64,000 nt of DNA. Source: an uncultured Methanobrevibacter sp. Lineage in GTDB: Archaea; Methanobacteriota; Methanobacteria; Methanobacteriales; Methanobacteriaceae. Shown here piece by piece: positions 18,297 through 26,952 of the stretch; within the stretch, counting starts at the first letter, position 1; every line of letters begins with the position of its first letter. The position numbers and the translations under genes were made by a program. Under the pieces are notes generated by a model. It was not told the DNA's origin. It ran no database searches and saw only the letters and a list, made by a program, of their open reading frames with translations. The stretch lies in assembly GCF_902771435.1 (NCBI RefSeq), contig NZ_CACXXB010000010.1, positions 1 through 64,000 on the forward strand, read 5' to 3'.

Positions 18297-19451
18297 CTAT
18301 ACATCCCTGTTAAATCGTTTTACACCAATTATAAAGAACAATAGAGTAAAACCTAATAGAATAACTAAATCCAACCACACATCGCCTAAATTTTGTCCTT
18401 TAAGCATTATTCCTCTCATGGCATCATTTAAGTATGTCAATGGGAATATATATGCCAGTTTCTGTAAAATCCATGGCATTGTTTCAATCGGGTAAAATAC
18501 TCCTGAAACAAACATCATAGGCATTGAAAACGGAAGTGAAACCTGAGCGTAATCCTCCTGAGTGGAAGTTCTTGCCGAAAGCATGATTCCAAAACCGACA
18601 AAACACAAAGCACCAACCACTAAAACAATGAAAGTCTGGAGAAATCCTCCCTTAATGCTTACATTGAACAGTAACACTGCCATGAATATCAAAATCAAAG
18701 CCCTTACCAGTTCAATTAAAAGTTTGGCAGCAATCTTACCTCCAATTACAGTGGAAACAGAAGTTGGAGTCATGAACAGTCTTGCAAGTTCACCGGTTTC
18801 TCTTTCACCTGCTATTGTGGAACCCATTCCCATCATACAGCTCATCATTATTGTCATTCCCAGAATTGCAGGAACCAGGAAGTCAATGTATTTGATATTT
18901 CCGTAAATCCTGTTAATGTGCAGGCTAATGTCATCCTTGAAATTATTCAACGAATGGCCCAAAGACGGAGTGATATTTGCATTTTGAGTGGAAACACTGG
19001 TCTGTGAAGCCACCATATTTGAAAGCCTGTAAAATATTCCCTGAGTTGATGATTCAATAATCTGTGATGCCATCTGATCCGATGAATCCAGATAAAGCGT
19101 TACTCCCTTCTGTTGGGACGAATTGTCATCATAATCCGATGGCAGTATTATGGCTGCCTTTACTTCGCCGGAATCGACCCTATGTTTAGCATCACTTAAA
19201 CTGTCCATAACCTCAACAACATGATATGTTTCGGTTGATTTGATAGTGTCGAGAGTCAAATCTGTCAAATCACCATCACTTTGAGAAACGACAACTATAG
19301 GCAAATCGGTCATTTCTCCACCCATTCCATATCCAAAAAGTAAAATCATGATTATAGGAAATGCCAATATAGACACAAGCCTGGCAGGGTGCCTTTTAAG
19401 AGAAATCAGTTCCTTTTTAATCATCCACCAAAATTTGTTAGGCTCTATCAT
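18297..19451 (-). CDS. ABC-2 type transporter permease
   Basis: This is the membrane subunit of an ABC exporter, 384 residues from ATG 19451 (a TTG two codons upstream is possible). It has one N-terminal membrane segment (LVSILAFPIIMILLFGYGMG), then an extracytoplasmic domain of about 130 residues (VVVSQSDGDLTDLTL onwards). Five or so C-terminal helices follow, with the GERETGELARLFMTPTS motif typical of the ABC-2/YhgE group. It overlaps the ATPase gene by 14 bp, so the two form one complex. The substrate is unknown; PadR control suggests drugs or other toxic compounds. Confidence 0.88.
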   Translation of the reverse strand: MIEPNKFWWMIKKELISLKRHPARLVSILAFPIIMILLFGYGMGGEMTDLPIVVVSQSDGDLTDLTLDTIKSTETYHVVEVMDSLSDAKHRVDSGEVKAAIILPSDYDDNSSQQKGVTLYLDSSDQMASQIIESSTQGIFYRLSNMVASQTSVSTQNANITPSLGHSLNNFKDDISLHINRIYGNIKYIDFLVPAILGMTIMMSCMMGMGSTIAGERETGELARLFMTPTSVSTVIGGKIAAKLLIELVRALILIFMAVLLFNVSIKGGFLQTFIVLVVGALCFVGFGIMLSARTSTQEDYAQVSLPFSMPMMFVSGVFYPIETMPWILQKLAYIFPLTYLNDAMRGIMLKGQNLGDVWLDLVILLGFTLLFFIIGVKRFNRDV

Positions 19452-20487
19452 CTTCAATCACCTCTGATGTGGATTTTATGAATACGTCTTCAAGGGAAGG
19501 CTCCTCAGTATAAATTGACTTGATGATGCCTCCGGAGGATATGATATCGTTCAAGACATTCTGAACGGCCATGTCATCAAAACTGTCAATCCTTAAATTG
19601 ATACGGCCATTGTGAGCAATTTCTATAGATTTGACGTTGTTGGACAGTTTGATTGAATCGATTATGCTTTCATCCTGATTTTTTAACAGCACAGACATCT
19701 TTTTTAAACTGAGATTTTCCAAATCCTCTTTGGATGATGTGTTAAAGTCGCTTTCTTCGGAAATCTTACTTAATGCATCGGTCATTTCCTGCTTATTGCT
19801 TTCCAAAAGAGCATCTTTAAGACCCTGTGGAGTGTCATAAGCAACCAAATTGCCTGTGTTAATGATACCTACATTGTCACAAAGCATATCCACCTCATGC
19901 ATATCATGAGAGCATAAAATTATAGTATGACCGTTGTCGTTCAATTCCCTAATCAGATCCCATAGTGTACGTTTTGTAGTAGGGTCAAGCCCGATGGTAG
20001 GCTCATCCAAAAATAGAATGTCCGGCCTGTGAACCAAGCTTGCCACAAGAGATGCCTTTTGCTTCTGACCTCCTGAAAGTTGGCCCACACGCTTATCTTT
20101 TGCATATTTGATGTCAACGAGTTCCATCAAATCTTCTATCCTTGAATCCCTCTCGTCTTTGGGAACGCCATAATAATCTGCGCACATCTGTGAATTTTCC
20201 ATTACTGTCAAATCCTTATATAAGCTGACCTGCTGGGGAACCATGCCCAAAAGGTTTCTTACCTCATCTGGATTTTTTTGAACATCATAGCCGTCGACAA
20301 AAGCCTGACCGGAAGTGGGCTGTATCAGACATGTGAGCATTTTGATTGTTGTGGTTTTGCCTGCTCCGTTAGGACCCAACATTCCAAAAATTGTCTTATC
20401 AGGTATTTCCAGGTTAAGAGAATTAACGGCCGTGAAGTTGTTGTTGTAAATTTTCGTTAGATTTTTTGTTTCAATTGCGTTTTTCAT
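19438..20487 (-). CDS. ABC transporter ATP-binding protein (drug-export type)
   Basis: This is the cytoplasmic ATPase of the exporter. Walker A GPNGAGKT is at residues 38-45, the signature LSGGQKQK near 137-144, Walker B LFLDEPTIGLDP near 158-169 and the switch histidine in LCSHDMHE. A C-terminal domain of about 110 residues follows (to 349), as in DrrA-like subunits. ATG 20487 is preferred over an upstream TTG (20508). It overlaps padR by 17 bp and the permease by 14 bp, so the operon is tightly coupled. Confidence 0.9.
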   Translation of the reverse strand: MKNAIETKNLTKIYNNNFTAVNSLNLEIPDKTIFGMLGPNGAGKTTTIKMLTCLIQPTSGQAFVDGYDVQKNPDEVRNLLGMVPQQVSLYKDLTVMENSQMCADYYGVPKDERDSRIEDLMELVDIKYAKDKRVGQLSGGQKQKASLVASLVHRPDILFLDEPTIGLDPTTKRTLWDLIRELNDNGHTIILCSHDMHEVDMLCDNVGIINTGNLVAYDTPQGLKDALLESNKQEMTDALSKISEESDFNTSSKEDLENLSLKKMSVLLKNQDESIIDSIKLSNNVKSIEIAHNGRINLRIDSFDDMAVQNVLNDIISSGGIIKSIYTEEPSLEDVFIKSTSEVIEDDRA

Positions 20488-20884
20488 AGCTAATCTCAAC
20501 TCCCGCAATATCCTTATAAAACATTAACCATGACGGATTATCGGCTATAGACTTCATGACTCTGCCGATGTGGTCCAAAATCAATAAGCCTTCCTCTGTA
20601 ATAGTATAATATTTTACTCGCTTATTGTTTTCATTAATATCCCACTCCCCAACTATCAATCCGTTGCTTTCCATTTTTCTTAAGATCGGATAGACTTTGC
20701 TGGAGGTGTTTTTGATGTCGCAGTCCAAATCGTCGAAATCAAAAAACTCGTCCAGCTTTTTCATTATTCCGTATCCATGGATTTTTTCCTTGGAAATGAT
20801 CCATAATATCAAATTACGGGTTAGTCCGTTGGAGAAATGCTTTATTAATTTAGTTTGACTTTCATCAAAATTTTCATCTGTCAT
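20471..20884 (-). CDS. PadR-family transcriptional regulator
   Basis: This 137-residue winged-helix repressor is the first gene of the exporter operon. ILWIISKEKIHGYGIMKKL (residues about 28-46) is the PadR helix-turn-helix signature, followed by KVYPILRKMESNGLI and the wing NKRVKYYTITEEG. GGTGA lies just before the ATG. Family members sense drugs or phenolics and repress their own operon; the effector here is unknown. It is divergent from the TIM-barrel gene at 20952, sharing a 67-bp promoter region. Confidence 0.88.
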   Translation of the reverse strand: MTDENFDESQTKLIKHFSNGLTRNLILWIISKEKIHGYGIMKKLDEFFDFDDLDCDIKNTSSKVYPILRKMESNGLIVGEWDINENNKRVKYYTITEEGLLILDHIGRVMKSIADNPSWLMFYKDIAGVEISYEKRN

Positions 20885-20951
20885 ATTTCACCTTATGTCA
20901 AAATTTGATATATGTAAACACTTATTATATTTACATTACTAATATATAAAT

Positions 20952-21665
20952 ATGAAATTAGGTTTTACGACACTGGCTTTATTTATGGAACCTAACAATG
21001 ACATCATCGATTTAGCTAAAAAACACGGATTTGAAATAATAGAAATTCTTGCAGAGGGGCCATTCTTTGAAAAGGACAACGGTGAATTCAAGGACTGTGG
21101 CATTGACATGAGAATGCATGCCGCTACGGTAGACATTAATATTGCAAGTCTCAACAAGGGAATAAGAAATGAAAGTGTTAAGCAAATGATACACTGTGGA
21201 CAATATGCAGAAAGCATCAATGCAAACACAATAACAGTCCATCCCGGAATAATCGGAAGAAACGAACCTCACCTTAGAAAATGGGCACTGGAAATAGCTA
21301 TTGAAAGCATTGGAGAAATCATCGACAACACCAATGTTGAAATTTCAGTTGAAAATATGCCGGTTAGGGGTAAATTCCTGGGAAATACCGTTGAAGAAAT
21401 CGAAATGATTCAGGATGCAACCGGATGCAGTCTGACAATCGATACCGGTCACGGAAACACATGCGGAAACATAGCTGAAATGCTTGAACTGAAAAACATC
21501 AGCTACTGTCATCTCAACGATAATGATGGTGTTAAGGATCAGCACATTACCTTAGGTGAAGGTACACTGGACTTGAATTTACTAAAAAAGATTGATACTG
21601 CTATCATAGAGCTGAATAACTTTGATAACATCCTAAAAAGTAAGGAGGTCATTGATAACTTATAA
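20952..21665 (+). CDS. Sugar phosphate isomerase/epimerase-like TIM barrel protein
   Basis: This 237-residue protein belongs to the xylose isomerase-like/AP endonuclease 2 TIM-barrel family. Supporting motifs are ITVHPG near residue 97, VSVENMP near 135, LTIDTGHGNTCGN near 162 and SYCHLNDNDG near 185; these supply likely metal-binding His/Glu/Asp. The family covers sugar isomerases and endonuclease IV-like enzymes. The 237-residue size and lack of the full EndoIV motif set favour a metabolic isomerase, with substrate unknown. No ribosome binding site is visible, so the message may be leaderless. The gene's 3' end runs into a cluster of AAGTTAT boxes. Confidence 0.75.
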   Translation: MKLGFTTLALFMEPNNDIIDLAKKHGFEIIEILAEGPFFEKDNGEFKDCGIDMRMHAATVDINIASLNKGIRNESVKQMIHCGQYAESINANTITVHPGIIGRNEPHLRKWALEIAIESIGEIIDNTNVEISVENMPVRGKFLGNTVEEIEMIQDATGCSLTIDTGHGNTCGNIAEMLELKNISYCHLNDNDGVKDQHITLGEGTLDLNLLKKIDTAIIELNNFDNILKSKEVIDNL

Positions 21666-21720
21666 TTTATTAATTATTTTTTTATAAGTTATTAGTTATA
21701 AGTTATAACTTATAAGTTAT
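21655..21720. repeat. Second AAGTTAT box cluster
   Basis: AAGTTAT occurs at 21686, 21700 and 21714, and ATAACTT at 21655 and 21705. The 21700-21720 segment consists of overlapping palindromes (AAGTTATAACTT and ATAACTTATAAGTTAT). It is the same box as upstream of parA, 10 kb away, in a short convergent gap. It may be a satellite par site. Confidence 0.6.
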
Positions 21721-21740
21721 ACATTTCAAAAAAAATAAAT

Positions 21741-22535
21741 CTAAAAGTCAATCATGGTGACCTCAAAAATGTCTTCAATGACATAATCTGTCTTGTCCAT
21801 CATTTTAGGAGACACTTCCTCCTGTTGCTCAATAGTCAGGACACTGACATCGGCTTTTTTAAAAGCTAAAATATCATTAAGACCATCTCCAACCATCATG
21901 ACCTTATAGCCGCTATCCTTCAAGATGGAAACCACTTCACACTTTCCTCTGGTTGAAACAGTACCGAAAGCATTGTCTTCGGGAACGTCAAGCATGTTTG
22001 CAAGTCTGTTGATGGCCCCTTTTCTGTCGCCTGAAGCTATAAAAATTTCGATTCCGCGGGATTTCAATGTTTCAACAGTTTCAAAAACCTTTGGGAAAAA
22101 TCTGCCTGCAGAAGTTATTGTGTATGCAACAACCCCTAGGTCCATGTCGACTATCAAAGCCGAACCGTTGCATAGCTCCATTTCTGAGATCTTTTCTTTG
22201 AGAATTTCAAATCCGTCGGTAATGTCAGAAACTGTAGTGGATGTTTCATTGTCAAGAATATCCTTGACTTCAGCCTTTGAAACCTGTTTGGTAGAAAAGC
22301 TAATGTCAAAGTCAATACCATATTCTTTAATAACATCGGAAACAAGGGTATTTTGATTCAATTTTAAAAGCTTGTTGGTATTGAATTGTAAAACAACCAA
22401 AGCAAGGGCGTCTGCCTGGTCAATCAAATCCAGGGAATTGATATCAGTGAATATATTATCATTAATAACATCCTTAATGACCCTGTACCTTTCTATTAAT
22501 GTTCCTGAGTTATCAAATACGACAGCCTTTTTCAT
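21741..22535 (-). CDS. HAD-superfamily hydrolase, soluble P-type-ATPase-like
   Basis: This 264-residue HAD phosphatase starts VVFDNSGTLIERY (nucleophile D8). The DxSGT form matches the soluble P-type-ATPase-like group known from methanogens (MJ0968-like) more than classic DxDGT phosphatases. FIASGDRKGAINRLA near residue 175 and VMMVGDGLNDILAF near residue 217 are motifs II and III/IV, with a cap domain between. No membrane segments are present. Homologues hydrolyse small phosphoesters; the substrate here is unknown. It stands alone, convergent with the TIM-barrel gene. Confidence 0.82.
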   Translation of the reverse strand: MKKAVVFDNSGTLIERYRVIKDVINDNIFTDINSLDLIDQADALALVVLQFNTNKLLKLNQNTLVSDVIKEYGIDFDISFSTKQVSKAEVKDILDNETSTTVSDITDGFEILKEKISEMELCNGSALIVDMDLGVVAYTITSAGRFFPKVFETVETLKSRGIEIFIASGDRKGAINRLANMLDVPEDNAFGTVSTRGKCEVVSILKDSGYKVMMVGDGLNDILAFKKADVSVLTIEQQEEVSPKMMDKTDYVIEDIFEVTMIDF

Positions 22536-22667
22536 GTTTAATAATTGAAATAAAAAAATATTTAAAATTTATGAAAAAAAGTTTCCAGAAATTTTCCCTC
22601 ATAATACCATAGTGCATTTCAAAAATACATATTGTCTTGAGACATTTTGCATTGAAAAAAAACAACC

Positions 22668-22674
22668 TATATAA
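22668..22674 (+). promoter_or_regulatory. TATA box of gatA
   Basis: TATATAA in the context AACAACCTATATAAACATTG sits about 52 bp before the ATG, leaving a leader of about 25-30 nt that contains AGGTG. This is a standard archaeal promoter. Confidence 0.55.
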
Positions 22675-22726
22675 ACATTGAAAAATAAACTAATAATATT
22701 ATAATTTACGATTATTAGGTGTTTTA

Positions 22727-24017
22727 ATGAACGTTATTGAAAAATTGAACTCCATTAAAAATGGAGAAATGACAGCTAAAGAAAATGTAGAAGGCTTCAT
22801 TAAAGTTATTGATGAAAATAACGAAGAAATTAATGCATTCATTGAATTAAACTATGAAAATGCATTAAAACAAGCAGAAGCTATTGATGAAAAAATCGCT
22901 AACGGCGAAGATGTCGGCGCTTTAGCTGGTTTGGTATTCGGTATAAAAGCAAACATTAATGTTGAAGATAGAAGACGGAATAATCATCGGTATTTTAAAT
23001 ATGGATGAATTTGCAGCAGGAAGTTCTACTGAAACCTCCTACTACGGACCTACACAGAATCCGGCTGCTATGGGCAGAATTCCTGGAGGTTCTTCCGGAG
23101 GCTGTGCAGCGGCAATTGCAGCGGAAATGTGTGACATTTCAATCGGGTCCGACACTGGAGGATCCATCAGAAACCCTGCTTCACACTGTGGAGTTGTAGG
23201 ATTCAAACCGACTTACGGTGCAGTTTCAAGACAAGGACTTCTGGACTTATCAATGAGTCTTGACCAAATCGGACCGTTGGCCAATGATGTCAGCGGTATT
23301 GCAGTAGCATTAAATACCATTGCAAAATACGATGAAACCGAATGTACCACACTTGACTGGGAAAAACCTGACTTTACCGAAGTATTGAAAGACACTTCCC
23401 TTGAAGGTATGAAAATAGCTGTGTGCAGTGAATTCATCGACGTTACTGACGATGAAATCAACAAAACCGTAAACAAGGCCATTCAAAAATTGGTCGACGC
23501 CGGTGCGGAACTTGTTGAAGTAAGCTTTGACTACATTGACTTATGTTTACCTACATATTACTTAATCAACTATGTCGAATTCTTCTCAGCTACAAGAAAA
23601 TACGATGGTAGAGAGTACGGATCCAGAATCGAAGAAGTATGTGGAGAAGAAGTATTAAGAAGAATCAAAATAGGTTCCCATATTGCAGAAGCTGAATTCA
23701 GTGGTAAATACTACAAGCAAGCACTGAAAGCAAGATCTGTAATCAGAGGAGAAATTACCTCAATGCTTGAAAACGTTGATTTGATTGTAGGACCAACCGT
23801 TCCTAAACTTCCTCACGAAATCGGCACTGAACTTGAACCAATGGAAATGTATGCCTACGATATCCTGACAGTTATTGCTAACCTTGCCGGAATTCCAGCA
23901 GCAAGCATACCTGCAGGTGAAGTTGAAGGCATTCCTGTCGGACTGCAGATTCAGGCAAAACCATTGGATGATTTAAAAATTATTAAAGCTATGAGTGTTT
24001 TCGAAAACACTCAATAA
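22727..24017 (+). pseudogene. gatA: Glutamyl/aspartyl-tRNA amidotransferase subunit A with internal deletion and frameshift
   Basis: GatA is the amidase of GatCAB, which amidates mischarged tRNA. The first 87 codons or so (22727 to about 22970) read as GatA up to LVFGIKANINVED, which includes the catalytic-lysine segment. The frame then fails. GatA resumes in another frame at EDGIIIGILNMDEFAAGSS (from about 22965) and runs correctly, with GGSSGG and GSDTGGSIRNPAS, to TAA at 24015-24017. The conserved segment between (the SAASKTLEGYV-type region, roughly 27 residues or 80 bp) is missing, and the loss is not a multiple of three. Promoter and AGGTG site are intact. It is either a true inactivating deletion or an assembly error; I favour checking the latter first, because GatCAB is often essential. 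Confidence 0.85.
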
Positions 24018-24031
24018 ACTCTTTTTTTTAA
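24018..24031 (+). terminator. T-tract terminator after gatA
   Basis: A run of eight T residues (CTCTTTTTTTT) begins a few bases after the gatA stop. This is the usual oligo-T form of archaeal terminators. Confidence 0.4.
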
Positions 24032-24215
24032 CAACTCAATTTGAACATAATCAACATTTAAGTTGATGCATTGAATACAAAAAACAATAAATTCCATAAC
24101 CGAAACCGTATTTGGTCATTATGAGAGAATGAAATTAACTTTTCTTTACACTTGAAACATACCTCTAAAATATATTATTAAAAAAATACAATAGATTATC
24201 AAGAGAGGTTACTTT

Positions 24216-25709
24216 ATGACAAAGATTGGACTTGCATATTTGAACGGATCCGTTCCGGGATTTGAAGATTTTGGAAATCTGCCAACAGATATTGTTAAAG
24301 AAAATGGTCTTGTAAATGGTATGAAAGCTTCAGATGAGCTGGACGCACTTATTATTCCAGGTGGGACATTAATCGAATCGAACGACATTAATATGCCATT
24401 AAATACGGAAATCAGAAAAATGGCACGTGACGGAAAACCAATCATCGGAATCTGTGCCGGTTTTCAGCTACTTTCAAACCAAATCGACATCGGCAGAAAG
24501 TCACCTGTGCCTATCGTCAAGGATGGTCTCGGTTTGATTGATGTTAACTTTTCACCGCTGATTACCAGTGACCGTGTCAAGGCAAAAGTCTTCGACAACT
24601 CATTTTTAGTAAAAAACCAAAAAGAGGATGTTGACGGATTTCACACACATACCTACGGTAAGGTCGAGGGGGACGCAAAGCCTCTGTTCTATTCAAAAGT
24701 CCAAAGAATGAATTATGGAGATACCAACGAAAAAGGCGATTACAACATCTTTTCCGGAGCATGTAACGATGACGGCAATGTAATAGGTACCATGATTCAT
24801 GGCATCCTGGATGAAAATCCTATTCTTGTTGAAAACCTGAAGGAACAAATAGACATAAAAGACCTCAATGACATCTACAATAGAAATCTCGAAGTGAAAA
24901 AATATCTGCAAAGTGAAGTTGGAATCAACACTGGAATTGAAATACCTGAAATTAAACCTCTCAAAAAACCGAAATACCTTATGATTGGAAGCAACGGGTC
25001 TGATTCCGGCAAGACATTTATCCTTACCGGCCTTGCAGGCGCTATCAGAAAAAGGGGTTACAAGGTTGCACTGCTGAAAGTGGGTCCCGACGTTCGTGAT
25101 ATCATACCGGGATTATATTTGACAAAAGGGAAGATGGAAGATTTCGCTTCAATAAAAATTGGCCATCTTGGCTGGGCTGACATTGAGTCTACAGTCGCAA
25201 AACTGAATGCATCCGACTATGATATCGTGCTTATCGAAGGGGTTATGAGTGTATTTACAGGTCTTTTAAATGAAAAAGTACCATATTCTGCTGCTGAAAT
25301 TGCAATGTCATCAGACATTCCGATGATATTGGCTACAGGTGTGAACAAGGGCGGCATTGAATCTGCAGCAATAGATGTTGTTTCACATGCCAACATGCTT
25401 GAAAAATTTGGAGTTTCAGTAGAAGCTATTCTGCTCAACAAGGTATACAATGATAATATATTCGATAATGTTGTTCCGTATATCCGAAACAATACCAGTG
25501 TTGATAAGGTATTAAAGATTCCTAAACTAAAAAATGCAGATATGAGAGGATTCATTCCGGAAGTTGAAATCAGGTATGAACTGTTTACATCATATGCAAT
25601 GGAATTAATAGAAAACAACTTAAATGTGGATGAAATAATAGGAATGGCACGTGAAGTTGAATTCAATAGAATCTACTCATTCGATGAAATTAAAAGTAAA
25701 GTGATATAA
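24216..25709 (+). CDS. CobQ/CobB-like amidotransferase with reversed domain order
   Basis: The 497-residue protein has two domains. Residues 1 to about 200 are a class I glutamine amidotransferase (IIPGG near 47; nucleophile C80 in GICAGFQLL; H195 in GTMIHG). Residues about 253-497 are a P-loop dethiobiotin-synthase-like domain (GSNGSDSGKTF, K266). Cobyrinic acid a,c-diamide synthases and CobQ have the same two domains in the opposite order. ATP-dependent amidation of a carboxylate, perhaps in corrinoid or F430 synthesis, is the likely chemistry, but the substrate is inference. GAGAGGT precedes the ATG. The stop overlaps the next gene (TAATG). Confidence 0.7.
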   Translation: MTKIGLAYLNGSVPGFEDFGNLPTDIVKENGLVNGMKASDELDALIIPGGTLIESNDINMPLNTEIRKMARDGKPIIGICAGFQLLSNQIDIGRKSPVPIVKDGLGLIDVNFSPLITSDRVKAKVFDNSFLVKNQKEDVDGFHTHTYGKVEGDAKPLFYSKVQRMNYGDTNEKGDYNIFSGACNDDGNVIGTMIHGILDENPILVENLKEQIDIKDLNDIYNRNLEVKKYLQSEVGINTGIEIPEIKPLKKPKYLMIGSNGSDSGKTFILTGLAGAIRKRGYKVALLKVGPDVRDIIPGLYLTKGKMEDFASIKIGHLGWADIESTVAKLNASDYDIVLIEGVMSVFTGLLNEKVPYSAAEIAMSSDIPMILATGVNKGGIESAAIDVVSHANMLEKFGVSVEAILLNKVYNDNIFDNVVPYIRNNTSVDKVLKIPKLKNADMRGFIPEVEIRYELFTSYAMELIENNLNVDEIIGMAREVEFNRIYSFDEIKSKVI

Positions 25710-26122
25710 TGGCTCTTAATTTAAGTCCCGAAAAAGGCGTTAAACTTACCAAAAAAGACAGGGGTCATGTTTTAAAGAAAATGAAACAGGGCTGGAAAGC
25801 AACCTGCCTTATTCCCGATTATATTTTTGATGAAAACGGCAATGTGCAAATCGGACTGGAAAAAAACCGCCGCATAGTAAGAATCGTTAAAATATTGGAA
25901 GATGGAATACACATTGAAAAGGCCCTGAAAACCAAAACACTGAGAATCAAATGGGAAAAAATAGCTTCAATAAACTCATCAAAAGAAATCAAAGATGGTT
26001 TAGAAATACAAATGCGTGACGGAAAATACGTAACCTTCAGCATTTATAATTCCTATAAAATTAAACAGAATACAGAATTTATAGCCAATTACATAGCTAA
26101 AAAGTCAAATGAGAGGAATTAA
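25709..26122 (+). CDS. Conserved hypothetical protein, possible PH-like fold
   Basis: This 137-residue soluble protein is unrecognised. The first 30 residues are basic (KKDRGHVLKKMKQGWKA). Residues about 50-130 alternate strands and one final helix (RIVRIVKILEDGIHIEKAL, YVTFSIYNSYK, TEFIANYIAKK), a pattern like a PH-type domain. It is translationally coupled to the CobQ-like gene (TAATG overlap), so the two probably act together. It ends abutting ribB on the other strand. Confidence 0.6.
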   Translation: MALNLSPEKGVKLTKKDRGHVLKKMKQGWKATCLIPDYIFDENGNVQIGLEKNRRIVRIVKILEDGIHIEKALKTKTLRIKWEKIASINSSKEIKDGLEIQMRDGKYVTFSIYNSYKIKQNTEFIANYIAKKSNERN

Positions 26123-26806
26123 TTATTCCTCTAAATATTTATTAATGATGTCTTCGCCTCTAAGCAAGACCAATCCGTTTTCTTCTGCGTATTTGCGAGC
26201 ATCAGCAACTGATGTAGCCTGTCCAGTTTCACCATCCATCATTTCACAAACTACACAAACAGGGGTAACGCCTGCCAGTTCACATAAGGCAAGACCAATT
26301 TCTGTATGTCCCTGTCTATTTTTAACAAGTCCATCTGCTCCTCTTAAAAGACATACGTGACCAGGAGATCTGAATGTTGCTCCAAACTCATCAAACCTTT
26401 CTTCCTTCATCATGATTGCCATTTCACTGATTGTCATTGCTCTGTCATGATCTGTGATACCGGTGAAAGATTTTCTGTGATTTGTCCAGATTGAAAATGA
26501 TGACCTTTCATCATATGGAATGTCATTTGGTGCAAGCTCTGCAAGTTCAGGATATTTTTCTGTTGCCGCTTTCATGATGTCCACCATAAATGGCAAGTGA
26601 ATAGCATCACAGAAATCAGCATGCAAACAATTGCAGATTAAACCGCCTGCATCATTTCTCATGGTTGCAACTGATTTAGGGGTTACAAATTCAGAAGCGA
26701 TAATCATGTCAACTTCCCCTTCCCTATCATCATCATCAAAAACAAGTACGAATTCACCATTTCTAATAGCTTCTAAAGCTTCATCTAAGTTTGTTTCTTG
26801 ATTCAT
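26123..26806 (-). CDS. ribB: 3,4-dihydroxy-2-butanone 4-phosphate synthase
   Basis: RibB converts ribulose 5-phosphate to 3,4-dihydroxybutanone 4-phosphate plus formate for riboflavin synthesis. The 227 residues carry DDDDREGEVDM near residues 24-34 (acidic metal site), FRSPGHVCLLRG and RQGHTEIGLALCELAG near 165-178, all intact. There is no fused GTP cyclohydrolase II domain, as is normal for archaea. AAGGAGAT (26813-26820) is the ribosome binding site. A short RFN-like RNA element lies 54 nt upstream of the start of translation. ribK is the next gene upstream. Confidence 0.93.
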   Translation of the reverse strand: MNQETNLDEALEAIRNGEFVLVFDDDDREGEVDMIIASEFVTPKSVATMRNDAGGLICNCLHADFCDAIHLPFMVDIMKAATEKYPELAELAPNDIPYDERSSFSIWTNHRKSFTGITDHDRAMTISEMAIMMKEERFDEFGATFRSPGHVCLLRGADGLVKNRQGHTEIGLALCELAGVTPVCVVCEMMDGETGQATSVADARKYAEENGLVLLRGEDIINKYLEE

Positions 26807-26903
26807 AGTAATATCTCCTTATTTACTAGAACCAGGGCTAAAAATAACTACAATCTATTACTTCTCTTCCATCCCGGTGGAGAATTTCACTCCGCCCTGA
26901 GAA
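26807..26903 (-). promoter_or_regulatory. Abbreviated FMN riboswitch (RFN)-like leader of ribB
   Basis: On the ribB strand, 26903 to 26861 reads in parts TTCTCAGGGCGGAGTGAAAT, then TCTCCACCGG, then GATGGAAGAGAAG. These correspond to the conserved RFN blocks CAGGGC, GG(A/G)GTGAAATTC, ACCGG and GATGG-AGAGAAG, with a P1-like TTCTC/GAGAA pair and a GGAG/CTCC hairpin. The P3-P5 arms between ACCGG and GATGG are absent, so the element is only about 43 nt. Downstream, GCCCTG (26838-26833) could pair with CAGGGC. The hairpin's TCTCC could pair with GGAGA of the ribosome binding site, which would give an on/off switch. Ligand binding is inference; the ribK-ribB context fits. Confidence 0.65.
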
Positions 26904-26952
26904 CGTATTATCAAATATATTTATCATGTATAAAATACTTTGCGGTAAAAAT

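Noticed and set aside
26807-26952. Full-length FMN riboswitch
   Set aside because: Only the P1/P2 and closing blocks are present; no sequence for P3-P5 lies between ACCGG and GATGG.
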